Below, in pieces: positions 25,675-35,445 of a stretch of 64,000 bases of DNA. Within the stretch, counting starts at the first letter, position 1. Each line of letters starts with the position of its first letter. Location of the stretch: contig NZ_CP019606.1 of the NCBI RefSeq assembly GCF_001997345.1, positions 3,870,700-3,934,699 of the forward strand, given 5' to 3'. The notes under the pieces were generated by a model. It was not told the DNA's origin and made no database searches. It saw nothing but the letters and a program-made list of their open reading frames with translations. The position numbers were made by a program, and so were the translations under genes. The DNA is from Tessaracoccus aquimaris. GTDB lineage: Bacteria > Actinomycetota > Actinomycetes > Propionibacteriales > Propionibacteriaceae.

Positions 25675-26583
25675 ATGCTCAAACTCGTTCTGCTCGCCCT
25701 CGTCGGCCTCGCCGCCCAACTCGTCGACGGGTCGTTGGGGATGGCCTACGGCGTCACCTCCACCACCCTGCTGCTCGCCATCGGCACCAACCCGGCCACC
25801 GCGTCGGCGACCGTCCACCTCGCCGAGATCGGCACCACTCTCGCCTCGGGAGTCTCACACCACCGGTTCGGCAACGTCGACTGGAAGGTCGTCGCCCGGA
25901 TCGGCATCCCCGGCGCGGTGGGGGCCTTCCTCGGCGCGACGGTGCTCTCCAAGCTGAGCACCGAGGCCGCCACCCCCGTGATGGCACTCATCCTCCTCGC
26001 TCTCGGCGCCTATGTCCTCGTCCGCTTCACGTTCTTCGGCATCTCCACCCGCAACCTCGGCAGGCGCCTGCAGACCAGGTTCCTCGCCCCGCTCGGCGTC
26101 TTCGCCGGATTCGTCGACGCGACGGGCGGCGGCGGTTGGGGGCCCGTCGGAACTCCCGCGCTGCTTGCGAGCGGACGGATGGAGCCACGCAAGGTGATCG
26201 GCACCATCGACGCGAGCGAGTTCCTCGTCGCGATCGCCGCGAGCCTCGGGTTCCTGATCGGGCTCGGCAGCGAGGGCATCGTCTGGAGCATGGCCCTCGC
26301 GCTCCTCGCGGGCGGACTCGTCGCCGCCCCCATCGCCGCCTGGCTGGTTCGTCACCTCCCGCCGAGGGTGCTGGGCTCGGCCGCGGGTGCTGCCATCGTC
26401 ATCGTCAACGTGCGCTCTCTGCTGAAGGCCTTCGACGCCCCGCAGTGGCTGCACGCCCCCGCCTTCGTGGCGGCCTTCGCCGTCGGGGCCGCCGCCGTCG
26501 GTTGGGCCGTGCGGGCGCACCTGCGAGCCAAGGCTGAGGCCAGGGCCGCGGCCGCCAGCGAGGATGATGCCGTCGTCGCGTGA
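25675..26583 (+). CDS. TSUP/TauE-SafE family anion transporter
   Basis: A 302-residue integral membrane protein with about eight hydrophobic segments and the duplicated TSUP motifs (LVDGSLGMAYG near the start, FVDATGGGGWGPVGTPAL in the middle). Family members move sulfite, sulfonates or related anions. The ATG at 25675 has AGGAAGAA upstream. The sulfur-type leader peptide just before it supports a sulfur substrate. It interrupts the tmk-holB pairing seen in other bacteria. Confidence 0.85.
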   Translation: MLKLVLLALVGLAAQLVDGSLGMAYGVTSTTLLLAIGTNPATASATVHLAEIGTTLASGVSHHRFGNVDWKVVARIGIPGAVGAFLGATVLSKLSTEAATPVMALILLALGAYVLVRFTFFGISTRNLGRRLQTRFLAPLGVFAGFVDATGGGGWGPVGTPALLASGRMEPRKVIGTIDASEFLVAIAASLGFLIGLGSEGIVWSMALALLAGGLVAAPIAAWLVRHLPPRVLGSAAGAAIVIVNVRSLLKAFDAPQWLHAPAFVAAFAVGAAAVGWAVRAHLRAKAEARAAAASEDDAVVA

Positions 26584-26616
26584 TGGCAGGATGGTGCCCT
26601 GACGAAGGGTGGCCCC

Positions 26617-27765
26617 ATGGGTGACGTGTACTCCGAACTGATCGGGCAGGAGCGGGCCGTCGAGACGCTGCGCCGCGCCGTCGACGGTCGACGCCACGCC
26701 ATGACCCACGCCTGGCTGTTCGTCGGGCCGCCCGGGTCTGGCCGATCCAACGCCGCCAAGGCGTTCGCGGCGGCCCTGCAGTGCCCCAGGGGTGGCTGCG
26801 GCGAGTGCAACGAGTGCCGCACCACCTTGTCGGGGGCCCACCCGGACGTCACGCTGCTTCGAACCGAGCAACTCTCGATCGGCGTCGATGAGGTCCGCGC
26901 GCTGGTCGGCAGGGCAAACGTGTCCCCCGTGAAGGGGCGTTACCAGATCGTCGTGGTCGAGGACGCCGACCGGATCACCGAGCGCGGGGCAGACGCCCTG
27001 CTCAAGGGCCTCGAGGAGCCTGCGCCGCGCACCGTGTGGCTGCTGTGCGCGCCGAGCCCCGACGACGTCATCATCACCGTCCGCTCCCGGAGTCGGGTGA
27101 TCAGGCTGGTCACCCCGAGCGACCAGGCCGTCGCGGCGCTCCTGGAACAGCGCGACGGGGTCGCCCCGGCGCTTGCCGCGCACTCGGCGCGGGCCGCTCA
27201 GGGGCATGTGGGCCGCGCCCGGATGTTGGCCCGCAACGAGGAGGCCCGGATCAGGCGCCGGGAGATCCTCTCGCTGCCCGGCCGGCTGACGTCGGTGACG
27301 GCGTGCCTCGACGCGGCGCACAACCTGGTGGAGTCGTCCGCGCAGGAGGCCGCCCAGGCGACCGCCGAACTCGACGCGAAGGAGATGGCGACGCTCCAGG
27401 AGATGTTGGGGCTCGGCGGTCGCGGCGCGAAGCCGCGCAACGCGCAGGCCGCCATCCGGGACCTCGAGGACCAGCAGAAGGCGCGCGCCAAGCGACTGCA
27501 ACGCGACGCGCTCGACCGGGTGCTGACCGAACTCACGGGCTACTTCCGCGACGTGCTGGCGGCCCAGACCGCCCCCGGCGTCGCGCTGGTCAACTCCGAC
27601 CTGGCCGACGAGATCGAGCCCATCGCGCGCCGGTCGACACCCGAGCAGACCGTGCATGCCCTCGACGCGATCCTGCAGGCCCGCACCGCCCTCGAGGGCA
27701 ACGTCGCGCCGCTGCTCGCGTTCGAGGCGCTGCTGATTTCGCTGTCTCTGGCCGGTCGCACCTGA
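26617..27765 (+). CDS. holB: DNA polymerase III delta-prime subunit
   Basis: Clamp-loader subunit. The 382-residue AAA+ protein starts MGDVYSELIGQERAVE, has a P-loop GPPGSGRS (37-44), a four-cysteine zinc module (C56, C61, C64, C67), and the SRC-like region TVRSRSRVIRL, where the usual Cys is Ser. The P-loop Lys is replaced by Arg (GSGRS); delta-prime subunits often do not hydrolyse ATP, so this is not alarming. A C-terminal helical domain completes it. Its nearest partner genes here are tmk and ricT, as in Bacillus. Confidence 0.9.
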   Translation: MGDVYSELIGQERAVETLRRAVDGRRHAMTHAWLFVGPPGSGRSNAAKAFAAALQCPRGGCGECNECRTTLSGAHPDVTLLRTEQLSIGVDEVRALVGRANVSPVKGRYQIVVVEDADRITERGADALLKGLEEPAPRTVWLLCAPSPDDVIITVRSRSRVIRLVTPSDQAVAALLEQRDGVAPALAAHSARAAQGHVGRARMLARNEEARIRRREILSLPGRLTSVTACLDAAHNLVESSAQEAAQATAELDAKEMATLQEMLGLGGRGAKPRNAQAAIRDLEDQQKARAKRLQRDALDRVLTELTGYFRDVLAAQTAPGVALVNSDLADEIEPIARRSTPEQTVHALDAILQARTALEGNVAPLLAFEALLISLSLAGRT

Positions 27766-27850
27766 GCAGAGCGGGCGTGTCCCCCCGAGAGTCGGTGCCA
27801 TGCGGTGCCAAGATTGGGTGCAAGACTGCCCAGGGATAGGGGATCGAGAC

Positions 27851-29550
27851 ATGCCGAACAACGAGTGGGTGCAAGAAGGCACCCCCCGCGAGGCCGACGA
27901 CTGGTCCGAGGCTCAGGACGACTACGGCGTTCCCGTCGAGCCGGCCGAGTGGGACGACTACTCGGCCGAGCAGCGCGTTCCCGTGCCGACGCCCCCCGCC
28001 CCGGCCGACCAGGACCCGATCGCCGAGCCGTCCGTCGCGTCAGAGGCGGAGCCGGAGCCGTTCGCCGAGCCTGTCGAGGCGTCCGAGCCTCCAGTCGACC
28101 CGGGGGCGGTCGCCGACCCCGAGCCGTACGCGGAGCCCGAGCCGTTCGCCGAGCCTGTCGAGGCGTCCGAGACCGAGGCCGATCCGTTCGCCGAGCCGGA
28201 GCCGTTCGCCGAGCCTGTCGAGGCGTCCGCGCCCCCAGCCGACCCGGGGCGGTCGCCGACCCCGAGCCGTACGCCGAGCCCGAGCCGTTCGCCGAGCCCG
28301 AGCCGTTCGCCGAGCCTGTCGAGGCGTCCGAGCCCCCCGCCGACGCGGCGGCGGTTGCCGACCCCGAGCCGTTTGCGGAGCCCGAGCCGTTCGCCGAGCC
28401 TGTCGAGGCGTCCGGGACCGTCGCAGGGGTCCCCACAGCCCACGCCTCCGAGCCCGTGTCGGAGCCGTTCGCCGAGCCTGTCGAGGCGTCCGGGACCGTC
28501 GCAGGGGTCCCCACAGCCCACGCCTCCGAGCCCGTGTCGGAGCCGTTCGCCGAGCCTGTCGAGGCGTCCGAGCCCTCCGCCGACGCGACGGCGGTCGCCG
28601 ACCCCGAGCCGTTCGCCGACCCCGAGCCGTTCGCCGAGCCCGAGCCGGTCGCCGAGCCCGCCGAGGAGAGCGTCGTCGCCGCGGCAACCGACGAGACCGT
28701 CGACGAGGCCCCCGCTGCGGCCAGCGCTACCGAGACCGCCGTGACCGAGCCAACCGAGGAAGAGGACATGACCGAGACAAGGCAGCGACCACTCACCGTC
28801 GATGCGGAGACCTTCGGCCGTCCCGCGGACGACACCCCCGTCACCGAGGCAGAGTCGACCGAGACGCTGGTGGTCGCCCCCGTCGCGGCGGCCGCCGCCG
28901 CAGGCGCGACCCCCATGGCAGGCCTGTACCGCGACGACGACCACACCCAGGTCATCGACACCTCCGCTGGTCTCGAGGCGGAGGCCGCAGAGGAGGAGCG
29001 CCGTGCGGAGCAGTTGCGCCTCGAGAAGGAGGCCCGCGACCAGCGCCTCGGCCTGGTGGCCACCTCCGAGGCCAACGCACAGCGCGACCTCAACTCCGCC
29101 CGCCGTCCAGGCGTCAGCGGCTTCGGTAGCTTCGGCCTCCTCGTGCTGCGCCTGGTCACCGCCTTCGTGCTCGGCGTTGCCGCCTACCAGATCCTCGGCA
29201 ACGTCTCGGCGACCGCGGACTACCTCGGCCAGACCGCGCTGCCTTACCCGCGCGAGATCGCCTGGGGCCTCGGCTTCACGCTCGCCGTGATGGCGGTGCT
29301 GCTGGTCCTCGGGCTCGGTGTCCGCATCGTCGGCCTGCTGCTTGCCGCGATCGCCGGCGCCTCGCTCGCGTTCCTGCGCTGGGGTCAGTTCTCCATCTTC
29401 TCCGCCAACATGGAGGGCTTCCACGGCGACAAGGACCTGATCCTCGCCGCAATCGGCATCCTGTTGTTCGCCATCGGTGGCGGAAAGGTCGGCATCGACG
29501 GCGCCATCTCGAAGGCCCGCTGGAACTCGAAGCTCGCGAAGCGCTCCTGA
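27851..29550 (+). CDS. DoxX-like membrane protein with long acidic Pro/Glu/Ala repeat region, frameshifted
   Basis: One gene in two frames. From ATG 27851 the first 130 codons give an acidic leader and repeats such as EPEPFAEPVEASE. The frame then breaks at the four-G run 28246-28249; an earlier copy of the same repeat has five Gs (28102-28106). With one G restored the protein is about 566 residues. The repeat region runs to about 310, and a perfect 26-residue duplication is encoded by a 78-bp tandem repeat. The C-terminal 150 residues have four hydrophobic segments with DoxX-like character (LLVLRLVTAFVLGVAAYQIL). The repeat part is probably cytoplasmic and disordered. Function unknown. Confidence 0.75.
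28391..28546. repeat. Two perfect 78-bp tandem units inside the DoxX-like gene
   Basis: The period between TCGCCGAGCC starts at 28391, 28469 and 28547 is 78 bp. Each unit encodes 26 residues including GTVAGVPTAHASEPVSEP. Surrounding shorter EPFAEP units show that the array grows by in-frame duplication. Confidence 0.85.
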
Positions 29551-29562
29551 TCACCCGACGAG

Positions 29563-29587
29563 CGACCCCCGGCCATGCCGGGGGTCG
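29563..29587 (+). terminator. Intrinsic terminator after the DoxX-like gene
   Basis: CGACCCCCGGC (29563-29573), loop CAT, and GCCGGGGGTCG form a perfect 11-bp stem followed by TTTGCTTTG. It starts 12 bp after the stop. Confidence 0.85.
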
Positions 29588-29618
29588 TTTGCTTTGCCGC
29601 GCCAGTTAGGCTCTACCC

Positions 29619-30455
29619 ATGTCACGGGTGATGGCCGTCTCGTTCGAGAAGTACGGCCAACTGCACTATCTGGACCCAGGAGAGCGCGACTACAGCGTCG
29701 GCGACTGGGTCATGTATCCCACTGCCGACGGGCCGGAACTGGCGCAGTGCGTCTGGGCACCCGAACACACAGACACGACCTTCGGGGAGTTGCCCCGCTG
29801 CGCGGGCCCCGCCTCGGACGCCGACCACGACCGCGACGCGCGCAACCGTGAGATCCGCAGCGACGCGGCGCGCACCGCCCGGGACTTGATCGCCCAACAC
29901 GGGCTCCCCATGAAGGTCGTCGGCATCGACTTCCTCGATCGGTCCGACAAGTATGACCGGCTCGTGGCGGTCTATTACACGGCCCCGCACCGCGTCGACT
30001 TTCGTCAGTTGCTCGGCGACCTGGCCCGCGCGCTGCAGTCCCGGATCGACCTGCGTCAGGTCGGCGCGAGGGACGCCGCGCGGCTGATCGGCGGCATCGG
30101 CTCCTGCGGCCGCGAGTTCTGTTGCACGACCTTCCTCACCGACTTCGAGCCCGTGTCGATGCGGCTTGCGAAGGTGCAGTCGCTTCCGTCGAACCCGCTG
30201 CAGATCGCCGGCGCCTGCGGCAAGCTGATGTGCTGCCTCAAATACGAGCATCCGCTGTACGAGGACTTCCACCGGAGGGCCCCGTCCGTAGGGGAGCAGG
30301 TCGCCCTCGACGACGGCGCCACGGGCAGGGTGATCGGGCATTGCGTCCCGGCGGGCGAGGTCCGGATCCGGACGAGCGCCGGAGAAATCGTGCGTTGCCC
30401 ACTCGAGTCGGTATGTTCGAGGCGCACGGCACGACTATCGCTTGGAGACGCATGA
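29619..30455 (+). CDS. ricT: PSP1-domain protein, RicT (YaaT) homologue
   Basis: A 278-residue cytoplasmic protein of the PSP1/YaaT family. Conserved cysteines are in SCGREFCCTTFL (Cys163, Cys168, Cys169) and ACGKLMCC (Cys200, Cys205, Cys206), the positions that bind iron-sulfur clusters in the Bacillus RicAFT complex, which affects RNA processing by RNase Y. No RicA or RicF gene is seen nearby. In Bacillus yaaT follows holB; here one gene lies between. Its stop overlaps the next start (ATGA at 30452-30455). Confidence 0.88.
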   Translation: MSRVMAVSFEKYGQLHYLDPGERDYSVGDWVMYPTADGPELAQCVWAPEHTDTTFGELPRCAGPASDADHDRDARNREIRSDAARTARDLIAQHGLPMKVVGIDFLDRSDKYDRLVAVYYTAPHRVDFRQLLGDLARALQSRIDLRQVGARDAARLIGGIGSCGREFCCTTFLTDFEPVSMRLAKVQSLPSNPLQIAGACGKLMCCLKYEHPLYEDFHRRAPSVGEQVALDDGATGRVIGHCVPAGEVRIRTSAGEIVRCPLESVCSRRTARLSLGDA

Positions 30456-32106
30456 AGAGGTCCATTCAGGTCACCCAGATCATCCTCGCGACCCTCGCGA
30501 TCGCGCTCGTCGTCAGCCTTTTTCTGGGAAATCTGATCCAGGGCCAGAGTCGTGACGTTCCTGCGTCACCCTCGACGGTGGGGCCCGTGACGCCCAAGCC
30601 GGTGCCCGCGGGCGCCAGGATGCCAGGCGTGCCGGAGAAGAAGGTCTCCGAGTACGAGACCTTCCCCGCCAAGAAGAACGAGAACCGCGACCGACTGCTC
30701 GACTACGCGGCCCAGGGCACCCCCCGCGTCGAGTTCGAGAAGTCGCTCGGCGACTACAACGCCTACGCGACGCAGGTCGTCAACTGGGAACTGTGCGCCG
30801 ACTCCGACACGTCTCAGTGCGCCAAGATCAAGGCCCCACTCGACTGGGACAAGCCCGAGGGTGACGCCATCGAGGTCGCCGTGCGTCGGGTTCCCAACGG
30901 TGACTCCTCACGCGGGCCCCTGTTCCTCAACCCCGGGGCCCCGGCTTCGGCGGCCAGGGCTTCGCGGAGGGCACGGCGCAGCGCTGGCAGAACTTCGACG
31001 TGGTGGGCTGGGACCCGCGCGGCACCGGGGACTCCACCCACGTCGTGTGCGGGGGCCTGAAGCAGACCGATGCCGTCATGGATCTCGATGGCAGCCCAGA
31101 CGACGACGCCGAGAACAAGGCACTCGAGGAGGGCGGCGCGGCCTTCGCGAAGCAGTGCCGCGATGGGTCCGGCGCGTTGCTCGACCACATCACCACCATT
31201 GACGTGGTGCGCGACCTCGACCTGCTGCGTCACCTGCTCGGCGCGGAGAAGCTCAACTACGTGGGCGTCTCCTACGGCACCTACGTCGGTGCGACCTATG
31301 CGCAACTGTTCACCGGCTCCGTCGGCAGGCTGATCCTGGACGCCGCCGTCGACATCACAGGCAAGGACGAGGTGCCGCAGGTGGCGGGCTTCGAACTGGC
31401 GCTGAACAACTTCACCAAGTGGTGCGCCGAGTCCGACCTGTGCGACCTCGGCGACTCACAGGAGCAGATCGACAAGGACATCCAGACGCTGCTCAGTGGG
31501 CTCGACGCCAACCCCATCAAGGTCGGAGGCCGCACGCTCACCCAGACGCTTGCCGCCAGTGGCATCGCCTACTTCCTCTATGTGGACGAGACGGGCTACC
31601 GGACGCTCGCCGAGGTCATCGGGGCCGCCATGGCGGGCAACGGCGGGCCGCTGCTGCTGGCGGCGGACGAGATGAACGGCCGCTACGACAACGGCTACGA
31701 GACCATCGCCTACGCCTTCCCCGCGATGGCCTGTGCCGACGCCGTCGACGAGGGGGCCGGCCCGGTGCTGCAGGAATGGCGCGACACCTTCAAGGACGCC
31801 CCGGTCCTTGCCCCCAACATGGGCACCAGCTACACCTGCCAGTTCTGGACCGCAAAGTCCGCGCCCCAACTCAAACTCACCGCGGCGGGCGCCCCGCCGA
31901 TCCTGGTGGTCGGCACGACGGGGGACTCCGCCACCCCCTATCAGCAGGCCGTGTCGATGTCGAAGCAGCTCGACTCGGGGACGCTACTCACCCTCGACGG
32001 TGCCGGACACGGCGCCGTCACCGGCCCCAACGAGTGCATCGCCAAGGCCGTGGACAACTACCTCAACGAGGGCAAGACGCCCAAGGAGGGCACAACCTGT
32101 AAGTAG
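30452..32106 (+). CDS. Secreted alpha/beta hydrolase (S33/TAP-like), frameshifted
   Basis: An approximately 551-residue exported hydrolase. A basic start and one hydrophobic helix (residues 8-30) form a signal anchor. The oxyanion motif should read LFLNPGGPGFGG, but the G run 30935-30938 is one base short, which shifts the frame. Downstream are the nucleophile elbow GVSYG (Ser274 in the restored frame), the Asp region VVGTTGDSATPY and the His in GAGHGAV, plus paired cysteines. These features match tripeptidyl-aminopeptidase-like proteins of actinobacteria. Translationally coupled to ricT. Confidence 0.87.
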
Positions 32107-32152
32107 CCGGTTCGTCAAACCGGTGGACGGTTCGGTATAGTTCCGTCCTGCT

Positions 32153-32225
32153 GCCGCCCTAGCTCAGTCGGTAGAGCGACGCTCTCGTAAAGCGTAGGTC
32201 ACGGGTTCGATTCCCGTGGGCGGCT
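32153..32225 (+). tRNA. tRNA-Thr (anticodon CGT)
   Basis: A 73-nt cloverleaf: acceptor GCCGCCC/GGGCGGC with discriminator T, D arm AGCTC/GAGC, anticodon stem ACGCT/AGCGT with loop CTCGTAA (anticodon CGT at 32186-32188), and T stem ACGGG/CCCGT around TTCGATT. The 3' CCA is not encoded. It decodes ACG. No integrase or duplicated tRNA end is nearby. Confidence 0.96.
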
Positions 32226-32232
32226 CGGACAG

Positions 32233-32262
32233 CGGGACGAATCCTCCAGACGATTCGTCCCG
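32233..32262 (+). terminator. Intrinsic terminator after tRNA-Thr
   Basis: CGGGACGAATC (32233-32243) pairs perfectly with GATTCGTCCCG (32252-32262) across an eight-base loop and is followed by TTTCTCTT. It begins eight bases after the tRNA. Confidence 0.9.
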
Positions 32263-32386
32263 TTTCTCTTGGCTTGTGGAACGCTCGTTAAGCCGGACCC
32301 TCAGGGGATTGGCCGGGTGCTCCTTGTAGGCTTGGCAGCACTTCCACGGGGAATTATCCGTGGTCGGTGTGCAGAAGGAGGGACTC

Positions 32387-33735
32387 GTGTTGGACTGCGC
32401 CATCATCGGGGCCGGCTTGGCTGGACTCGTGGCCGCTCAGTACCTCGTGGACCGGGGTCTGAAGGTCGTCGTGCTTGAGGGCCGCGACCGCGTAGGGGGC
32501 GCGTCGAAAACAGAGTCCTGAGCGACGGCGGGTACGTCGAGCTCGGCGGTCAGTGGATCGGGCCGGGTTTTGACGCGCTCGGCGAGATCATCGACGACCT
32601 CGGGCTGGAAACCATCGGGCTCCCCGCGAAGGGCAACCTCGTGGTGCGGCTCCGCGGCCAGGCCCTCGAGGTCCCCTCGTCCGACGAGACCCCGGCGCTC
32701 ACCCCCTTCGAGGTCTCCGACCTCGGCCAGGGCCTGCTGCGCCTTCGCCGACTCGCGGAGAGGCTGCGCGACGACGCCGCCTGGCGCCAGTCCAACGACG
32801 CGTGGCTCAACCAGGATCTCCGCAGGTGGGTCTCGACCAACCTGCGCACGCAGGGCGCCCAGCGCCGCTTCTCAGAGGTCTACACCGCCGCGTTCGGCCC
32901 CATGCCAAAGGGCGCGACGCTGCTCGAGGGCCTGCACCAGGTCAACTCCGGCCCCGACCTTGAGACGATGCTCGCCAGCAACGGCGGCCTGCACCAGAAG
33001 CGCGTCGAGGGCGGCATGGCCCGGGTCACCGACGCGCTCGCCGAGCGGTTGGGCGACGTCGTCCGGATCGAGTCCGAGGTCGTCAAGGTCAGCTACGGCG
33101 ACCGTGAGGCGACCCTGACCCTCGCCGACGGCGAGGAGATCCAGGCCCGTCAGGTCATCTCGACGCTGCCTCCGCGGCTCGCGGTGCAACTCGACTACGA
33201 CCCGCCGCTTCCGCTGTGGCGCAGGGAGGCTGCCGAGAAGGTCGCCCCTGGCAACGTGATCAAGGCGTTCCTGATCTACGACCACCCGTTCTGGCGCGAC
33301 AAGGGCTTCTCCGGCCAGTCCAGCGCCGACGAGGGCGCGGTGCGCGTCACGTTCGACACCACGGCGGACAACTCCAACCGGGGCCACCTGATGGGCTTCT
33401 TCGAGGGAGCCGACGCCGACTCGCTGTCGCGGCGCTCCGTGACGCTGCGGGAGCGGGCCTTCGTCGACTCCGTCGTGCGGACGTTCGGCGCGACCGCTGC
33501 CAAGCCGGTCGCCTACATCGAACGCAACTGGTCGAGCGAACGCTTCACCGGCGGCTGCCACGGCGCACACTTCTCTCCCGGCGTGTGGACCACCAACGGT
33601 CCCATCCTCGCCGAGCCGGAGGGCGTGCTGCACTGGGCGGGCGCCGAGTACGCGACCCGCTTCAACGGCTACATGGAGGGCGCGGTGCGCTCCGGCCGTG
33701 AGGTCGCCGCGGCCGTCGCGCGCGAGCTCGCCTGA
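32387..33735 (+). CDS. FAD-dependent amine oxidase, frameshifted
   Basis: Flavoprotein of the monoamine oxidase family, oxidising an unknown amine. GTG 32387 has AGAAGGAGG seven bases upstream. The dinucleotide motif GAGLAG (8-13) and VVVLEGRDRVGG are followed by a break at the G run 32495-32499; one more G gives the family motif GGRVENRVLSDGGYVELGGQWIGP. The rest, including the C-terminal FAD motif WAGAEYATRFNGYMEGAVRSG, is intact. The restored length is 449 residues. Confidence 0.9.
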
Positions 33736-33766
33736 ACCGTCCGCGCCTGCCAGTAAGGTGACGCGG

Positions 33767-34849
33767 GTGGCATTACCTCCGCTCACCCGCAGCCGCATGG
33801 TCGCGCAGTCGTTGACCGCGCCGTCCTTCGCGTCGCCCGCTGCCGCCGTCGCCGCCTTCGGCGCGATGCAGGGCCAGGACCTGCCCGGCGTGCTCGCCTC
33901 CGCCGCGCTGCGCTCCACGGGCGAGGCAGTCGCCGCGGTGTTCGACGACCTGGCGGAACGCCGCCTTGTGCGCGGCTATCCGATGCGCGGCACCGTGTTC
34001 CTGATGGCCGCCGAGGACCTGTCCTGGGTCACCGCGTTGTGCGCGGCCCCCTCGCTGCGTGCCGCTGCCGCGCGCCGCCACCAGTTAGGCCTCGACGAGG
34101 AGCAACTGGGCCGCGCCCGCGGCATCGCGGAGGAGGTCCTCGCCGACGGTCCGCTCTCCCGCCCGGAACTGTTCGAAATCTGGGACGCGGCGGGACTTGC
34201 CCCGAAGGGTGGCCGCGGCTACCACCTGCTCTTCACGCTGATCGCCGACGGCGTCGCGGCCTACGGCCCGTGGAACGGCTCGGAGCAGGATGTCGTTCTG
34301 GTCGAGCAGTGGCTGCCGGGCATCCCCGGCCTCGCTGAACGGTTCGGCGGTGAGCGACTCCCCGCCGTCGCGGAGTTCCTGCTGCGCTACCTCACGAGCC
34401 ACGGGCCCGCCACGCTGCGGGACTTCGCGTGGTGGACGAAACTGACACTCGGCGAGATCCGGCGTGCGCTGCCGCTGATCGTCGACCGGCTTGAGACGGA
34501 CGGGGCGGACGAGCCGTCGTACTGGCGCCCCGGCCTTCTCGACGAGGCCCAGGCTCAGGCCCGTGCGTCGTCGGCCCCGCTGCTGCTTCCAGGCTTCGAC
34601 GAGTACATCCTCGGCTACCAGGACCGCCTTTTCGCGATGTCGGCGACCCACCACAGCCGGCTGGTGCCCGGCAACAACGGGGTGTTCCGACGCACCGTGC
34701 TCATCGGCGGCCGGGTGCGCGGCACTTGGGCGCGCGCGGGTCGCCCGGGCAGGCGCTCCCTGGAGATCGAGGAGTTCGAGCCGATCACCGACGCGGCCCG
34801 CAAGCGGTTGGCGGCGCGCTTCGCGGCGTTCCCGTTCGCGGGCGACTAG
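33767..34849 (+). CDS. Winged-helix DNA-binding protein of the AlkZ-like (HTH_42) family
   Basis: A 360-residue protein starting at GTG 33767 (VALPPLTRSRM). It carries a Gln-x-Gln motif in AMQGQD (Gln35, Gln37), the catalytic motif of AlkZ/YcaQ crosslink DNA glycosylases. Later family blocks are RGTVFLMAAEDL, LLPGFDEYILGYQDR and PGNNGVFRRTVLIGGRVRGTW. It may unhook DNA crosslinks, although many members are untested. No natural-product cluster that would call for such self-protection is present here. Confidence 0.78.
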   Translation: MALPPLTRSRMVAQSLTAPSFASPAAAVAAFGAMQGQDLPGVLASAALRSTGEAVAAVFDDLAERRLVRGYPMRGTVFLMAAEDLSWVTALCAAPSLRAAAARRHQLGLDEEQLGRARGIAEEVLADGPLSRPELFEIWDAAGLAPKGGRGYHLLFTLIADGVAAYGPWNGSEQDVVLVEQWLPGIPGLAERFGGERLPAVAEFLLRYLTSHGPATLRDFAWWTKLTLGEIRRALPLIVDRLETDGADEPSYWRPGLLDEAQAQARASSAPLLLPGFDEYILGYQDRLFAMSATHHSRLVPGNNGVFRRTVLIGGRVRGTWARAGRPGRRSLEIEEFEPITDAARKRLAARFAAFPFAGD

Positions 34850-34853
34850 GTGA

Positions 34854-35350
34854 TCAGCGCAGGGCGATGAACAGGTCGGTGCGCAGGGTCGCCGGGTCGG
34901 TGCTCGGCGTCGGATCCGTGACGTAGACCTCGCCGCATGGCTCGGCTGGCTCGACCCCCTGCTCCGCGAGGAAGGCCATCAACCGGCCCCACGCCTCGGG
35001 AAGTTGGTCGTAGGGCCCAGTGTGCGTCAGCACCGCGACCCGGCCGCCGGGCAGGTGCGACGACTCGATGCCAGCACCCGCGTTCGCTGCGGCGACCACC
35101 GGGAACCCGATCTCGATGGCGAATCGACCCGTGAGATCGCCCCGAAAGCAGGCCAGGGCCGGGCCGACCAGCGGCAGGTCGGCGTCCGTGGCGGCCTCGG
35201 CGACCCTCGGGTAGTCGGCGTCGAAGAGCGTGGGTAGGTCGGCGACGGTGACGTCGTCGTGGCGCACCACGAGGGTCGCGACGGGGGTGACGCCGTCGAG
35301 GATGGCCGGCTCGGGCCAGCCCGCCCGGACGCGATGAGAGTGGTGGACAT
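34854..35350 (-). CDS. GyrI-like/AraC effector-binding domain protein, probably frameshifted
   Basis: A single small-molecule-binding domain (about 165 residues). ATG 35350 has AAAGGAG upstream and gives MSTTLIASG. The conserved body (WPEPAILDGVTPVATLVVRHDDV through GGRVAVLTHTGPYDQLPEAW to the end) is in the next frame. One missing base near the short G/C runs at 35319-35326 explains the change. No DNA-binding domain is attached, so it may sequester a drug-like ligand. Confidence 0.7.
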
Positions 35351-35445
35351 GGTGGCTCCTTTGGCTCAGGGCGAGCCTATTGCCCCTCTCGACGCGACGG
35401 GGCGCCGGGCGGAGATTTCCGCTCGGCGCCCGACGGGAGATGGGC

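Noticed and set aside
32153..32225. tRNA-Thr as an integration site of a mobile element
   Set aside because: No integrase and no repeated tRNA 3' end were found within the flanking genes.
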